Shown in pieces: positions 46,716 through 55,468 of a stretch of 64,000 bases of DNA (its first letter is position 1; the number at the start of each line of letters is the position of its first letter). The notes beneath the pieces were generated by a model that was not told the DNA's origin, did no database searches, and saw only the letters and a program-made list of their open reading frames with translations. This DNA is from Mycobacterium europaeum (lineage in GTDB: Bacteria > Actinomycetota > Actinomycetes > Mycobacteriales > Mycobacteriaceae), in NCBI RefSeq assembly GCF_002102155.1, contig NZ_LQOU01000051.1:1-64000 (forward strand), in the 5' to 3' direction. A program made the position numbers and the translations under genes.

Positions 46716-47837
46716 ATGACAAGCCAGCATCTGCCTATGATGCTGCGGTCCGCAGATGATGTGACACCCGAGGTGTTGACGTCGCTATTGCGTCATCACA
46801 ATCCGGAAGTGACAGTCACTGCCGCCGCGGTGCGACGTACCTGGCAGGGCACCACTTCGCATCTGCATCTCGATGTCGACTACGCCGACCCAGCCACACC
46901 ATTGCCGCGGCAGTTGTTCGTCAAAACCCAACTAAGCACCGTCCAAAACCTGCCGGAGGCGTACGAGAAGTCTCTGTCTGAGGGTGGCGCCGGGACGATG
47001 CTCCTAGACGACGAGACCCGGTTCTACCGGGATCTACGACCGACGCTCGACATCGAGACGATGGCCACCTACTTCGCCGCCCACGTCGACGGCCCGACGC
47101 AATTCCTCATCCTCGCCGAGGATGTCACGATCCGGGGAGCACAGGTCCCTGACGCGTGCGCGGGATTCACCGTCGAACAGGTCGACGAGTTGCTGCGCAC
47201 GCTGAGCCAGCTTCATGCCCCCTACTGGGGCAGCCCACGCCTGAGAACCGGCGGCGACTTATCCTGGCTACAGGACCCGGTGAACGGAACATTCACCCAA
47301 TTCTTTCGCACGACCGGCTTCGCCGTCCTCCGGGCATTTCTCGAATTGCCGTACAAGAAGGCGTCGCTCGACGTCGCCGGCACCAATCCCGACAGGCTGG
47401 AGGTTGCGTTCCTGAAGCTCCAGGAATGCGTTGCGCGGGAGCCGATCACGCTGCTTCACGGCGATCCCCATCCGCGGAACACGTATGTGCTGCCCGACGG
47501 ACGGATGGGTGTGTTGGACTGGCAGTTCGTCCGGCGCGGGTCGTGGTCGCATGACGTGAGCTATGCGCTGATCGGTGCGCTGGCGCCTGATCTGCGGCGG
47601 GCTCACGAACGTGAACTGCTGGACAATTACCGCGGCCGGCTGCGGGATGCCGGCGTGGATTCGGTGCCCACCCGCGAGGAAATGTGGACGGCCTACCGGA
47701 CCGGACCAGCCTGGGGCTTTTGCATGTGGGCCGCCACACCGGATCAGCTCTACTCGACCGAAGTAGTCGCCGCCATGCTGGGTCGCTTCGCCGAGGCGTA
47801 TTCGGATTTGGGCACTGGCGAGCTGCTCCGAGAGTGA
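46716..47837 (+). CDS. APH/ecdysteroid-kinase-like phosphotransferase (copy 2)
   Basis: 373 residues, closely related to the protein at 8854. Catalytic loop LLHGDPHPRNTYVLPDGRMG, metal motif VLDWQFVRRGSWSHDV. The start ATG has CAGGAGCG in front. Substrate unknown. Having two copies under the same operator suggests a needed kinase step, or recent duplication without selection. Confidence 0.88.
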   Translation: MTSQHLPMMLRSADDVTPEVLTSLLRHHNPEVTVTAAAVRRTWQGTTSHLHLDVDYADPATPLPRQLFVKTQLSTVQNLPEAYEKSLSEGGAGTMLLDDETRFYRDLRPTLDIETMATYFAAHVDGPTQFLILAEDVTIRGAQVPDACAGFTVEQVDELLRTLSQLHAPYWGSPRLRTGGDLSWLQDPVNGTFTQFFRTTGFAVLRAFLELPYKKASLDVAGTNPDRLEVAFLKLQECVAREPITLLHGDPHPRNTYVLPDGRMGVLDWQFVRRGSWSHDVSYALIGALAPDLRRAHERELLDNYRGRLRDAGVDSVPTREEMWTAYRTGPAWGFCMWAATPDQLYSTEVVAAMLGRFAEAYSDLGTGELLRE

Positions 47838-47841
47838 TGGC

Positions 47842-47906
47842 TCACACGATGTTCATGCCGGCGTCGATCAGCCGCATGCTGCCCGTGTAGTAGCGCCCGG
47901 CTCGGC
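47842..47906 (-). pseudogene. 3' stub of the cassette-2 SDR gene
   Basis: The minus-strand frame ends AGRYYTGSMRLIDAGMNIV, which matches SGRYYTGTTLMLDAGMNMT, the end of the copy-1 SDR (10004-10825). The stub directly follows the stop of the DUF35 gene, with no spacer, so about 750 bp of gene plus the intergenic space were removed in a single deletion. The stub itself has no start codon. Confidence 0.9.
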
Positions 47907-48320
47907 TCAGCGTTTGATGACGAATTCGGGGATGCGGAATCCGCTGTCCCCGAGGTCGACGATGCGAAGCTGCACGGCTTGGCCGATCCGGACCTCGGCC
48001 GGATCGGCGTCGATGACCGCGTTGATGCGCAGACCCGGTTGCTCGGCGAGTTCGATGAGTCCGACCACGTACGGTGGTGTCCGACCCGGAACCAGCGCCT
48101 GGCGCACGATGATGTAGCTGAAGATGGTGCCTGCGCCGCTGACCTCTTCGAAATGCACCGGGCCGCCGGTGTATCGGCTGCGTTCCAGCGGCGGGTGGAT
48201 CCACTTGCCGGTGTCGTCGCAGCGGCACAACATCAGCTTGCCGTTCTTCAGGGCTTCCCAGTAGGGCGCCGAGTCGGGGTCAGGCACCGGGATCGGCGGA
48301 AGCAGTGCCGAATTCGTCAT
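47907..48320 (-). CDS. DUF35 OB-fold protein, thiolase partner (copy 2)
   Basis: 137 residues, nearly the same as the protein at 10845 (CRCDDTGKWIHPPLERSRYT and GTIFSYIIVRQALVPGR). It again has CRC only, without a second Cys pair, so the incomplete zinc ribbon is a shared feature of this subgroup and not damage. The ATG overlaps the thiolase-like stop as ATGA. Confidence 0.85.
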   Translation of the reverse strand: MTNSALLPPIPVPDPDSAPYWEALKNGKLMLCRCDDTGKWIHPPLERSRYTGGPVHFEEVSGAGTIFSYIIVRQALVPGRTPPYVVGLIELAEQPGLRINAVIDADPAEVRIGQAVQLRIVDLGDSGFRIPEFVIKR

Positions 48321-49453
48321 GGCTTCTCCCTGCTGTAGACGTTTGCACCGCCGAAGGGGCCTCCACCGGCGGTGACCAAGGCAAGTTGCGCGTTGTCGAC
48401 TTGGCGGACACCGGCCGCGTGGCGCAGTTGCAGCGCCGCTTCGTAATGGTGATTCAGCCCATGGATGTACCCCTCGGACAGCAGCCCGCCATGCGGGTTC
48501 ACCACCACATCGCCACCGTAGGTGGCCCGTCCGGTGGAGAAGAACTTGCCCACTTCGCCTTTCTCGCAGAAGCCGAAGCCCTCCATGGTGGCCATCACGG
48601 TGTAGGTGAAACAGTCATACATGCAGGCGAAGTCCATGTCGGCCGGGCTCAGGCCGGTCTTCTCCCAGATCTTCGGGCCGGCAGTTCGCGAGTACATCTC
48701 GGTGGGGTCATCCCACTCGGTCCATCCGGCACCGCCCTGGGAGTTCGACGAGCCCACCAACCACATCGGCGGCTGTTTTGCGTTGCGGGCGATGTCTTCG
48801 CCGGTGATCAGGATGGCCACCGCACCATCGACTTCCGACGTGCAATCCAGCACCCGGAACGGCTCGTTGATCCAGCGGGCGCCCAGGTAATCGTCCAGGG
48901 TCAGCGGTTCTCGACGCAGGGCATGCTCGTTGGGCCCGGCATGTTTGCGTTGCGTGATCGCAATCTGCCCCAAATCCTCACATGTCGAGCCGTACTCGTG
49001 CTGATGGCGGCGGGCCCACATGGCGAACCACTGCGGTGGCACCAGGAACCCCGACGCGGTATCGAACTGGTCGTGATTGGCAACCTGCATCGGTCCCTCG
49101 ATGTGGCCGAAGCGATGCCCGGATCGACCGTTGAGCGAGCGGTAGACGAGCACCGCTTTGCAGATACCGGCCTCGATGACCGCTGCCGCGGTCGCGACCT
49201 GATCGGCGACCAGGTTCCCACCGCCGAACATGGCATTGGCCCAGGCCAATTCGTCGATTCCCAACGCCCACCCAACGAAGATGGGTTGCTCGGAGTCGTT
49301 GGCCATGAACGTACAGATACCGTCGATGTCGGCAGGTGTGAGCCCGGCGTCGGCGATCGCGTCCCGGCATGCGGCCACGGCCATGCCTCGGGTCGTGCGC
49401 CCGGAGTTGCGCGAGTAAGTCGTGCGCCCGATTCCGATGACAGCACAGGTCAT
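48317..49453 (-). CDS. thiolase-like protein, probable Ltp2-type aldolase (copy 2)
   Basis: 378 residues, the same length as copy 1. Markers: VIGIGRTTYSRNSGRTT, CTSEVDGAVAILITGEDIA and NPHGGLLSEGYIHGLNHHYE. The thiolase nucleophile is absent here as well (ANAMFGGGNLVADQVATAAA). It probably acts with the DUF35 protein encoded directly downstream. The acyl-CoA dehydrogenase gene ends 19 bp upstream. Confidence 0.86.
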   Translation of the reverse strand: MTCAVIGIGRTTYSRNSGRTTRGMAVAACRDAIADAGLTPADIDGICTFMANDSEQPIFVGWALGIDELAWANAMFGGGNLVADQVATAAAVIEAGICKAVLVYRSLNGRSGHRFGHIEGPMQVANHDQFDTASGFLVPPQWFAMWARRHQHEYGSTCEDLGQIAITQRKHAGPNEHALRREPLTLDDYLGARWINEPFRVLDCTSEVDGAVAILITGEDIARNAKQPPMWLVGSSNSQGGAGWTEWDDPTEMYSRTAGPKIWEKTGLSPADMDFACMYDCFTYTVMATMEGFGFCEKGEVGKFFSTGRATYGGDVVVNPHGGLLSEGYIHGLNHHYEAALQLRHAAGVRQVDNAQLALVTAGGGPFGGANVYSREKP

Positions 49454-49472
49454 GTCAGTTCTCCGATCTGCG

Positions 49473-51674
49473 TTATTTCGCCGTGGGAACAGGATCCCGT
49501 GGCAGTCCCAGGATCCGTTCGGCGATCAGGTTTCTCAGGACCTCCGACGTTCCGCCCGCGATCGTCAGGCAGCGACTGAACAAATAGTCGTGCACCACGG
49601 TGCCCGCCGCTTTGCGGCCCAACGGATCGTCGCCGACAGCCTGGCTACCAGCAGATCCGGTCAGCAGAGCGGGCCCGGCGATACGCATCGCCAACTCGGC
49701 GACGCGCTGGGCGTGCTCGGCGCCGAACAGCTTGGCGATATTGCCCTCGATACCGGGTCCGGAGGCGAACACCGCACGGGCAGCCTCGCGCAGATTCACC
49801 GCCGCCATGGCGTACGCCTCAATCAGCAACTCGCCGACATCACCGGCGAACCGATCACTTCCGGCACGGTGACGCGCCAGCAGAGCCAACAGATCCTCGG
49901 CGACCATGGTGACCGAACCGCCGGCGATGGACACCCGCTCGTTACCCAGGGTCGCCATCGCCACCCGCCAGCCATTGTTCACCTCACCGACAACGTCGTC
50001 ATCAGCGACGAACACCTCGTCGAAGAACACCTCGTTGAACAGGGCTTCGCCGGTGATCTCCCGAAGCGGCCGGATCTCGACCCCCGGTGCGGCCAGGTCG
50101 ATGATCATCGCCGTAATACCCTTGTGCTTGGGCACACTGGTGTCGGTGCGCACCGTAGCCAACCCCAGCTGGCAGTTCACCGCATCACTGGTCCACACCT
50201 TCTGGCCGGTCACCAGCCAGCCCCCGTCGGTGCGTACTGCCTTGGTGGACACCGCCGCCGCGTCCGATCCCGCACCCGGTTCGCTGAACAACTGGCACCA
50301 CCGCAGCTGCCCCTCCAGGCTCGGCCACATGAACCGCTCGATCTGCTCGGGGCTGCCGTACTGCAGCACCGTCGGCACCACCCACTCACCCAGACCCAGG
50401 CTGGGGCGTTCCACGCCGTCGAGCTCTTGTTCGATGATCAGCTGCTCGACAGAGCCGGCGGCGCGACCATAGGGTTGGGGCCAGTGCGGCACGAGATAGC
50501 CGGTGCGGGCCCATAGCGTCTGCCGCTCGGCGGCCTCGGTCTGCTCGAGCTGTGCCCGGAACCCGCGCACCGCCTGCCGGTACTGCTCGGCTTCGGGCGG
50601 CAGGTCCAACGACTCGCCGTGGCGCGCACCACCGATCTGCAGGGCCGCCACGTCATCATGTAGCGCGTCCTGCCCGCCGGCGAACGCCAGCAACACCGTG
50701 GCCCGCCGAAGGTAGAGGTGAGCATCGTGCTCCCAGGTGTAGCCGATACCGCCATGAATCTGAATGTTCTTCAGCGCCACCCGCTGATATGCCGGGAGCA
50801 CGTATCCAGCCGCCATCGCCGCAGCCAGTTCAGCCTCCGACCCGGCGGCGCGGGCCGCGTCCCAGGTGACCGCCACCGCAAGCTCGGTGTCGACAAGCAT
50901 GTTCGCGCAATGATGCTTGACCGCCTGGAAAGACCCGATCGGACGGCCGAACTGTTCACGCGTCGCGGCATAGCCACTCGCCATCTCGGTGCACGCGGCC
51001 AGGCCACCCGCACCCTCGGCACTCGCGAGCAGCCGCACGATCCGCGCCGCGGCTGTGGCCGCGCCGGGGAAGACGTCCGCGACGGGGGCCGATGACAGGT
51101 TCAGGACGGTGATCGGCCGCATGAGCTGATCGACCGAGTCGGTACGCCGGGTGCCCACCGCGTCACCGGCCTCGACGAGCACCAGATCCTGCCCGATCGG
51201 AATGAGGAACACGTCAGCATGCTGCTCCCCGAGGGTGGCGACGGCGTCGGTGGAGACTGTCGATCCGCTCAGCGTGGCGTCACTGCTGGTGCCGATCGCG
51301 GCCACGATGTCGCCGGATGCCAGCCGCGGCAGCCACCTCTCGCGCTGCTCATCGGTTCCGGTCTCGGCAATGGCCGCCGACACGGCCACCGTCGGCAGGA
51401 ACGGTCCGCCCATCGCCGCGCGGCCGAGCTGCTCCACGACGATGGTCAACTCAGGCAATCCATATCCCTGGCCGCCGAATCGCTCGTCGATGTGCAAACC
51501 GAGCCAGCCAGTGGACGTGATCTCCTTCCACAGCGCATCGGTGGTCCACCAGCGAGCGACGACGTCGGAGTCAAGCATGATGCGGCGCGCACTCGCGGTC
51601 CCCGCGCGACCGGTCACCATCGCCTTGGCGACGTCGGCGAGCGCACGATGGTCCTCGGTTATCGCCAGCGGCAT
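49473..51674 (-). CDS. two-domain acyl-CoA dehydrogenase (copy 2, intact)
   Basis: 733 residues: two acyl-CoA dehydrogenase domains in tandem (about 1-340 and 360-720). The first has REQFGRPIGSFQAVKHHCAN and the IHGGIGYTWEHDAHLYLRRA helix; the second has LRWCQLFSEPGAGSDAAAVS, ERVSIAGGSVTM and SRCLTIAGGTSEVLRNLIAE. This is the single-chain form of the steroid-type alpha-beta enzyme, like FadE34, which desaturates bulky acyl-CoA esters using FAD. Compared with copy 1 it also carries a short insertion (TGSAGSQAVGDDPLGRKAAG). Confidence 0.9.
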   Translation of the reverse strand: MPLAITEDHRALADVAKAMVTGRAGTASARRIMLDSDVVARWWTTDALWKEITSTGWLGLHIDERFGGQGYGLPELTIVVEQLGRAAMGGPFLPTVAVSAAIAETGTDEQRERWLPRLASGDIVAAIGTSSDATLSGSTVSTDAVATLGEQHADVFLIPIGQDLVLVEAGDAVGTRRTDSVDQLMRPITVLNLSSAPVADVFPGAATAAARIVRLLASAEGAGGLAACTEMASGYAATREQFGRPIGSFQAVKHHCANMLVDTELAVAVTWDAARAAGSEAELAAAMAAGYVLPAYQRVALKNIQIHGGIGYTWEHDAHLYLRRATVLLAFAGGQDALHDDVAALQIGGARHGESLDLPPEAEQYRQAVRGFRAQLEQTEAAERQTLWARTGYLVPHWPQPYGRAAGSVEQLIIEQELDGVERPSLGLGEWVVPTVLQYGSPEQIERFMWPSLEGQLRWCQLFSEPGAGSDAAAVSTKAVRTDGGWLVTGQKVWTSDAVNCQLGLATVRTDTSVPKHKGITAMIIDLAAPGVEIRPLREITGEALFNEVFFDEVFVADDDVVGEVNNGWRVAMATLGNERVSIAGGSVTMVAEDLLALLARHRAGSDRFAGDVGELLIEAYAMAAVNLREAARAVFASGPGIEGNIAKLFGAEHAQRVAELAMRIAGPALLTGSAGSQAVGDDPLGRKAAGTVVHDYLFSRCLTIAGGTSEVLRNLIAERILGLPRDPVPTAK

Positions 51675-51699
51675 TGATGTATCTCCCTTTTCAGTGTTC

Positions 51700-52320
51700 T
51701 CAGTCGGCTTTCAACCACGGCGAGCCGAACCGTTCCCGATACGTGACGGAGGCAGCGGGGCGGCGTCTCGGCGGCGAAAGCTTGCTGGCCGGCACACCGA
51801 TGTACACCGCTGCCATCGGCATGACGGTGTCCGGCAGGGCCAGCAGCTGGCGGACGTGGTCAACGCCGAAGGTGGTCAGCCCGGTGGTCAGGCAGGCGCC
51901 GTAGCCGAGATCAGCGGCCGCCAGCAGCAGGTTCTGCACACACGGATAGATCGACGACGCAGCGTATATCTCGTCGACGCGGTCGAGATCGGCGCACACG
52001 ACGACCACCACCGGAGCGGCGGCCAGACCACCGCGGGCGAAACCGTATTCGAGATCGGCCAACAGCACCGCGTCGTTCAGCCTCTGCCGGACCAGATCGG
52101 CGCCTCCGCCCTTCCACAGTTGCGTCCACCAGTCGGCGAGTTCAGCCCTGGTCCGTTCGGCCCGCACGACCACGAACGCCCAAGGCTGGGTGTTCTCGGC
52201 ACTCGGGGCGTGCACGGCCGCCTCCAGCATCTGCTCGAGGTCGGCGTCGAGCACCTTGGCGTCCGGGTCGAATCGCCGACAGGCACGCTGAGCGTGCATG
52301 ACTTCCAGCAGGTCACCCAC
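51700..52320 (-). CDS. nitroreductase-family flavoprotein (copy 2)
   Basis: 206 residues. MHAQRACRRFDPDAKVLDAD and AAVHAPSAENTQPWAFVVVR show the FMN site, with YGACLTTGLTTFGVDHVRQL later. The gene starts with GTG and overlaps the EthD-like stop by one base, exactly as in copy 1. Confidence 0.85.
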   Translation of the reverse strand: MGDLLEVMHAQRACRRFDPDAKVLDADLEQMLEAAVHAPSAENTQPWAFVVVRAERTRAELADWWTQLWKGGGADLVRQRLNDAVLLADLEYGFARGGLAAAPVVVVVCADLDRVDEIYAASSIYPCVQNLLLAAADLGYGACLTTGLTTFGVDHVRQLLALPDTVMPMAAVYIGVPASKLSPPRRRPAASVTYRERFGSPWLKAD

Positions 52321-52685
52321 TACTGGTCCGCCACGCGACGTTCTCCTAGCGGTGTCCAGCCGGTTAGGGAGACGGTGCTAAGATCCAACGTCTCGCCGAG
52401 CGACAGCTTGCCGGCCATGACGCGCTTGAGGAACTCGGCCATCACGGCGTCAGGTTCGCGATCAAGTTCGTAGATCACCAGATAGCGGTGCGTTGGCGGC
52501 GGCAACTGCGCGGGCAGGTCCTCGTCGTCGGGGACGGTGACTTCCGAGAGGCGGTACCGCTGCGCCGCCACCACGCCGGGGACGTCGAGAACCTCCGGCA
52601 CATGTGTGGTGTCGTACCACTTGTTGAACGATTCGTCTGCACCCTCGATCGGGTTGGACAACACGAGAAAGAGGTTCTCGGCCAC
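52320..52685 (-). CDS. EthD-like ferredoxin-fold protein (copy 2)
   Basis: 121 residues, GTG start at 52685. FNKWYDTTHVPEVLDVPGVV marks the family. First gene of the cassette-2 operon, 49 bp downstream of a perfect operator. The AttH-like gene on the same strand ends only 68 bp upstream, so read-through from that gene pair is possible. Confidence 0.8.
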   Translation of the reverse strand: MAENLFLVLSNPIEGADESFNKWYDTTHVPEVLDVPGVVAAQRYRLSEVTVPDDEDLPAQLPPPTHRYLVIYELDREPDAVMAEFLKRVMAGKLSLGETLDLSTVSLTGWTPLGERRVADQ

Positions 52686-52734
52686 GGACCACGCCCTTCC
52701 CGGCCGGCCCTCGCGGCCCGCCCCAAGCACAGTA

Positions 52735-52750
52735 TGACAGTCGACTGTCA
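52735..52750. promoter_or_regulatory. palindromic operator TGACAGT-CG-ACTGTCA (site 5)
   Basis: Perfect palindrome, 3 bp after the stop of the AttH-like gene and 49 bp before the EthD-like start. Same distance as site 2 of copy 1. Confidence 0.75.
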
Positions 52751-52753
52751 TAG

Positions 52754-53746
52754 TCAACGCAGGTTCGCGCCAGCCAGATTGGACCGCTCGATGTAGATGT
52801 GGCCGGTCTCGCCGCCCCAGATCACCTGCGCCCAGCTGACGGTATATGCGCGCGCGGGATCCGTTACGCCGTAGGGCAGTCCGTCGGCCATCGACAACCA
52901 CAACGATGAGCGGACGGTCCCCGACACGTGATCACCGTCGAACTCAAACGCGAATGTCTCCCCGTCCCGGGCGAGCAGTGCCGGCGGCGGAACCCGCACC
53001 ACTCGCACGTGGCGGAACTGGCCGGCCGACACGACGTACGCGCCTTCCAGGGTGGTGCGTCCGTCGGGTGCCCAGTAGCGGCACAACCCGAATCCGCGGC
53101 CGCTGGGCATCACTCCCCCGGCGATGACGTGGCCACCCCAGTTCTTCAACGCGTCGGCTCCGCGGGGTCCGCGGGAATGGTCGCGCCAGCCGCCGCCGTC
53201 GAATTCGGTCGTCTCCCCGTCAACGGTGATTTCGCCGACGACCCGGGTGAGTTGTTCGTAGTGCTCACGCGCCCAGCTCTGTTCGGCCATACCTGCCCCG
53301 ACCGTCTCGGCATCCCACACCGGCGTCAGGCAGTCGACGTGCAAGTCCAAGCGGACGTGGCTCTTGGGTCCGTCGGTCAGCGGCCCGGTGCGCATGGCCG
53401 CGTAGGAGGACCGCACGCAGAAGCCATCGAAGGTGATGTGCCACTCGCGGAATGGCTGCTCGCAGCGGAACGCGAGGTTGGACCCCGCCGGTCGGCGCTC
53501 GGGCACGGTGCGGTGGTAGGCCCACATGCTCAACACACCCTGCTCCTCGGGCAGCGCGATCAGGACGCGGTCCTCCCACATCTCCCACATGTCGGCAACG
53601 GTGCCCAGGTGCAGCCACATTCCGATGTCGTGCACGGGGTCGTAGGGCGTGAACAACAGGTTCTCTGTCCAGCCGGGGACCTCGGGGCACGACTGGACGA
53701 TCGCCTCGGCCTCGGGTGCCAGTCCACCCGATAGGTCGGGGCTCAC
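52754..53746 (-). CDS. AttH/CrtC-like beta-barrel protein (pair A)
   Basis: 330 residues from GTG 53746, overlapping the previous stop (GTGA). Strand-rich, Trp-rich sequence with GGGWRDHSRGPRGADALKNW and ALPEEQGVLSMWAYHR. The DHSxGPR motif is shared with the protein at 59192 and resembles the DHS-W-GPR type motif of AttH/CrtC-fold proteins (carotenoid hydratase-like, two lipocalin-like barrels). Function unknown; a role in binding, hydrating or dehydrating a hydrophobic terpenoid or steroid-like compound is an inference from fold only. No signal peptide is seen. Confidence 0.6.
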   Translation of the reverse strand: MSPDLSGGLAPEAEAIVQSCPEVPGWTENLLFTPYDPVHDIGMWLHLGTVADMWEMWEDRVLIALPEEQGVLSMWAYHRTVPERRPAGSNLAFRCEQPFREWHITFDGFCVRSSYAAMRTGPLTDGPKSHVRLDLHVDCLTPVWDAETVGAGMAEQSWAREHYEQLTRVVGEITVDGETTEFDGGGWRDHSRGPRGADALKNWGGHVIAGGVMPSGRGFGLCRYWAPDGRTTLEGAYVVSAGQFRHVRVVRVPPPALLARDGETFAFEFDGDHVSGTVRSSLWLSMADGLPYGVTDPARAYTVSWAQVIWGGETGHIYIERSNLAGANLR

Positions 53747-55353
53747 CGGGCCGGCGATCGCGTCAGGAGGGCGACTTCACCGGTCGACCCATCGACTCGG
53801 ACCCGATCACCGGTGCGCAGTGCGCGGGTTGCGTTGCCCGTCCCGACCACACAGGCGATCCCGAGTTCGCGGGCCACGATCGCCCCGTGGCTGGCGGCGC
53901 TGCCGATGTCGGTGACCAGCGCGCCGGCCAGCGACATCAGCGCGGTCCAGCCCGGATCGACGAACTTGCAGACCAGCACCTCACCGTCGTCCAGGATGTC
54001 CTGCGAGTCCGGCTCGAACACCACTTTCACGGTGCCTTCGAAAACTCCCGCACCGGCCGGTGTCCCCCGTACCAGCTGCCCACCGTCGCCGCCCGTCTCA
54101 GCCGCTGCGATCGGTGTCGGCATTCCGGTGAAAACCACGGGCAGTTCCAGCTGCCGGTACTCCTCGCGCCGGGTGCGGCGAAAATCGACCAGGTCGCGAA
54201 CGTTCGACGGCAGCGGCGCGAGCAACTCGTCGACGGTCAGGTAGAAGGCGTCGTCGGGCTGGACGAAGACCCCGGCGTCGCACAGGTCGCGGCCCAAGGC
54301 GTGAGCTGCGGCCCGGCAACCGTCGATGGCGGTCAGGAAGGCTGCCTTGGTCAACTCGACCGACCGGACCTGACTGCCGGTGCAGGAGAGCAGGTGACGA
54401 AATAGCTGGCGCCGTAAGGGCGGAAAGGCCCGCAACAGCTCCGCTTCAGCACCATGCCGGGCGGCGACGGCGCGCTGGACACGTGCCCGGGGACGCTCAT
54501 CTTCGCTCCGGCCGGCATGGGCGGCGGCCGCCCGCCGTACCGCGTCAGGGTCCTCACGCCAGGACTGCCCGATGACGTTGCCCTCGTTGGGCCCGTGGAA
54601 GCCGTGCCGAGTCAGGAACTGGTCCATGGTCAGTCGTCCTTGGCCGAGCGACCAGACATCGTCGGCCAGTTCGGTCTCGATCACGCCGCCGTAGCCGGCG
54701 AGCAGGGCCGGCACCAGATCGGCGCGGCCCACCTTGGCGGCGATCGACTCCACCTGGGTTCGAAGCGCGTTGAGAATGAGTCGGGACCGCACGTGTACCC
54801 GCATGGCAAGGCGGAAACGTTGGGCCGAGTCAGCCAGCAGGGCTTTGGCATCGGCCGAGTCGCCGGCCAGCACCGTCGCTCGCCACCAACTCATCTGCCG
54901 CGAGTAGATCCGTCGCGGTGCCCACCGTTCTCCCAGCAGCGTCAGGGGCGCCTTGACGGCGACCACAGGCAACCGTTTCGGATCGCTCCTGGTGGGTGTG
55001 GCGTCGGGCCGGACCGAGCCCAGCAAGTCGCGCTCGAAGTCGTCGCCGGTCATTCCCGGAAGCAGGCCGGCGAGCTCACGAGCGTGGTCGACGTTCATCG
55101 CCTGCCTGCCGAAGAAACACGCCGTGTTCCACTGGTTTGGATCATCGGGGACCGCGAGCGCCGACGATGGCAACACTCCGAAGTCGTAAAGCGCTCGTCG
55201 GGAGGCGACCTCGACGCCGTAACCCCACAGCGACCAGCACAGGGGGGACAGGACGTCCGGCGTCGCCTCGCCCACATTGGTCAGCGTCCACAGCCGACCG
55301 GGATCGCTGTTGCCCCGAATGGGATCGGTCAGCGGAGCGGTAGTGACGGTCAT
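53743..55353 (-). CDS. PEP-synthase/rifampin-phosphotransferase-like protein lacking the ATP domain
   Basis: 536 residues starting at ATG 55353 with AGGAGG in front. It matches the middle and C-terminal parts of the 875-residue protein at 56565: shared RHGFHGPNEGNV and WREDPDAVRR, and a phosphohistidine swivel domain with IGSAASHGAIVARELGIACV, where His489 is the expected phospho-carrier. The ATP-grasp domain at the N-terminus of such enzymes is missing, so it cannot phosphorylate itself unaided. Phenylphosphate synthase of Thauera splits similar domains over separate subunits, a useful precedent. Pairs with the AttH-like gene downstream; operator site 6 is 20 bp upstream. Confidence 0.75.
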   Translation of the reverse strand: MTVTTAPLTDPIRGNSDPGRLWTLTNVGEATPDVLSPLCWSLWGYGVEVASRRALYDFGVLPSSALAVPDDPNQWNTACFFGRQAMNVDHARELAGLLPGMTGDDFERDLLGSVRPDATPTRSDPKRLPVVAVKAPLTLLGERWAPRRIYSRQMSWWRATVLAGDSADAKALLADSAQRFRLAMRVHVRSRLILNALRTQVESIAAKVGRADLVPALLAGYGGVIETELADDVWSLGQGRLTMDQFLTRHGFHGPNEGNVIGQSWREDPDAVRRAAAAHAGRSEDERPRARVQRAVAARHGAEAELLRAFPPLRRQLFRHLLSCTGSQVRSVELTKAAFLTAIDGCRAAAHALGRDLCDAGVFVQPDDAFYLTVDELLAPLPSNVRDLVDFRRTRREEYRQLELPVVFTGMPTPIAAAETGGDGGQLVRGTPAGAGVFEGTVKVVFEPDSQDILDDGEVLVCKFVDPGWTALMSLAGALVTDIGSAASHGAIVARELGIACVVGTGNATRALRTGDRVRVDGSTGEVALLTRSPAR

Positions 55354-55372
55354 ACGCCTCCTGACCCTTTGT

Positions 55373-55388
55373 TGACAGCGAACTGTCA
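55373..55388. promoter_or_regulatory. operator-like palindrome TGACAGC-GA-ACTGTCA (site 6)
   Basis: One mismatch. Located 20 bp upstream of the start of the PEP-synthase-like gene of pair A. Confidence 0.65.
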
Positions 55389-55468
55389 ATTGTCAGCGAT
55401 TGCCACACAGTACAACTCGGCGATACCAAATATCCGGGACTTGATCAATCTGACGGCCCGTTGACCGT

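Larger units (their letters stand above)
46671..52750. repeat. catabolic cassette, copy 2 of the segmental duplication
   Basis: Same genes, order, orientations and gene junctions as 8811-15614. It is shorter because most of the SDR gene is missing. The acyl-CoA dehydrogenase is intact here. Confidence 0.85.

Noticed and set aside
48305..49579. A 424-codon plus-strand frame opposite the thiolase-like gene
   Set aside because: Antisense shadow of a gene whose family motifs and paralogue are on the minus strand.
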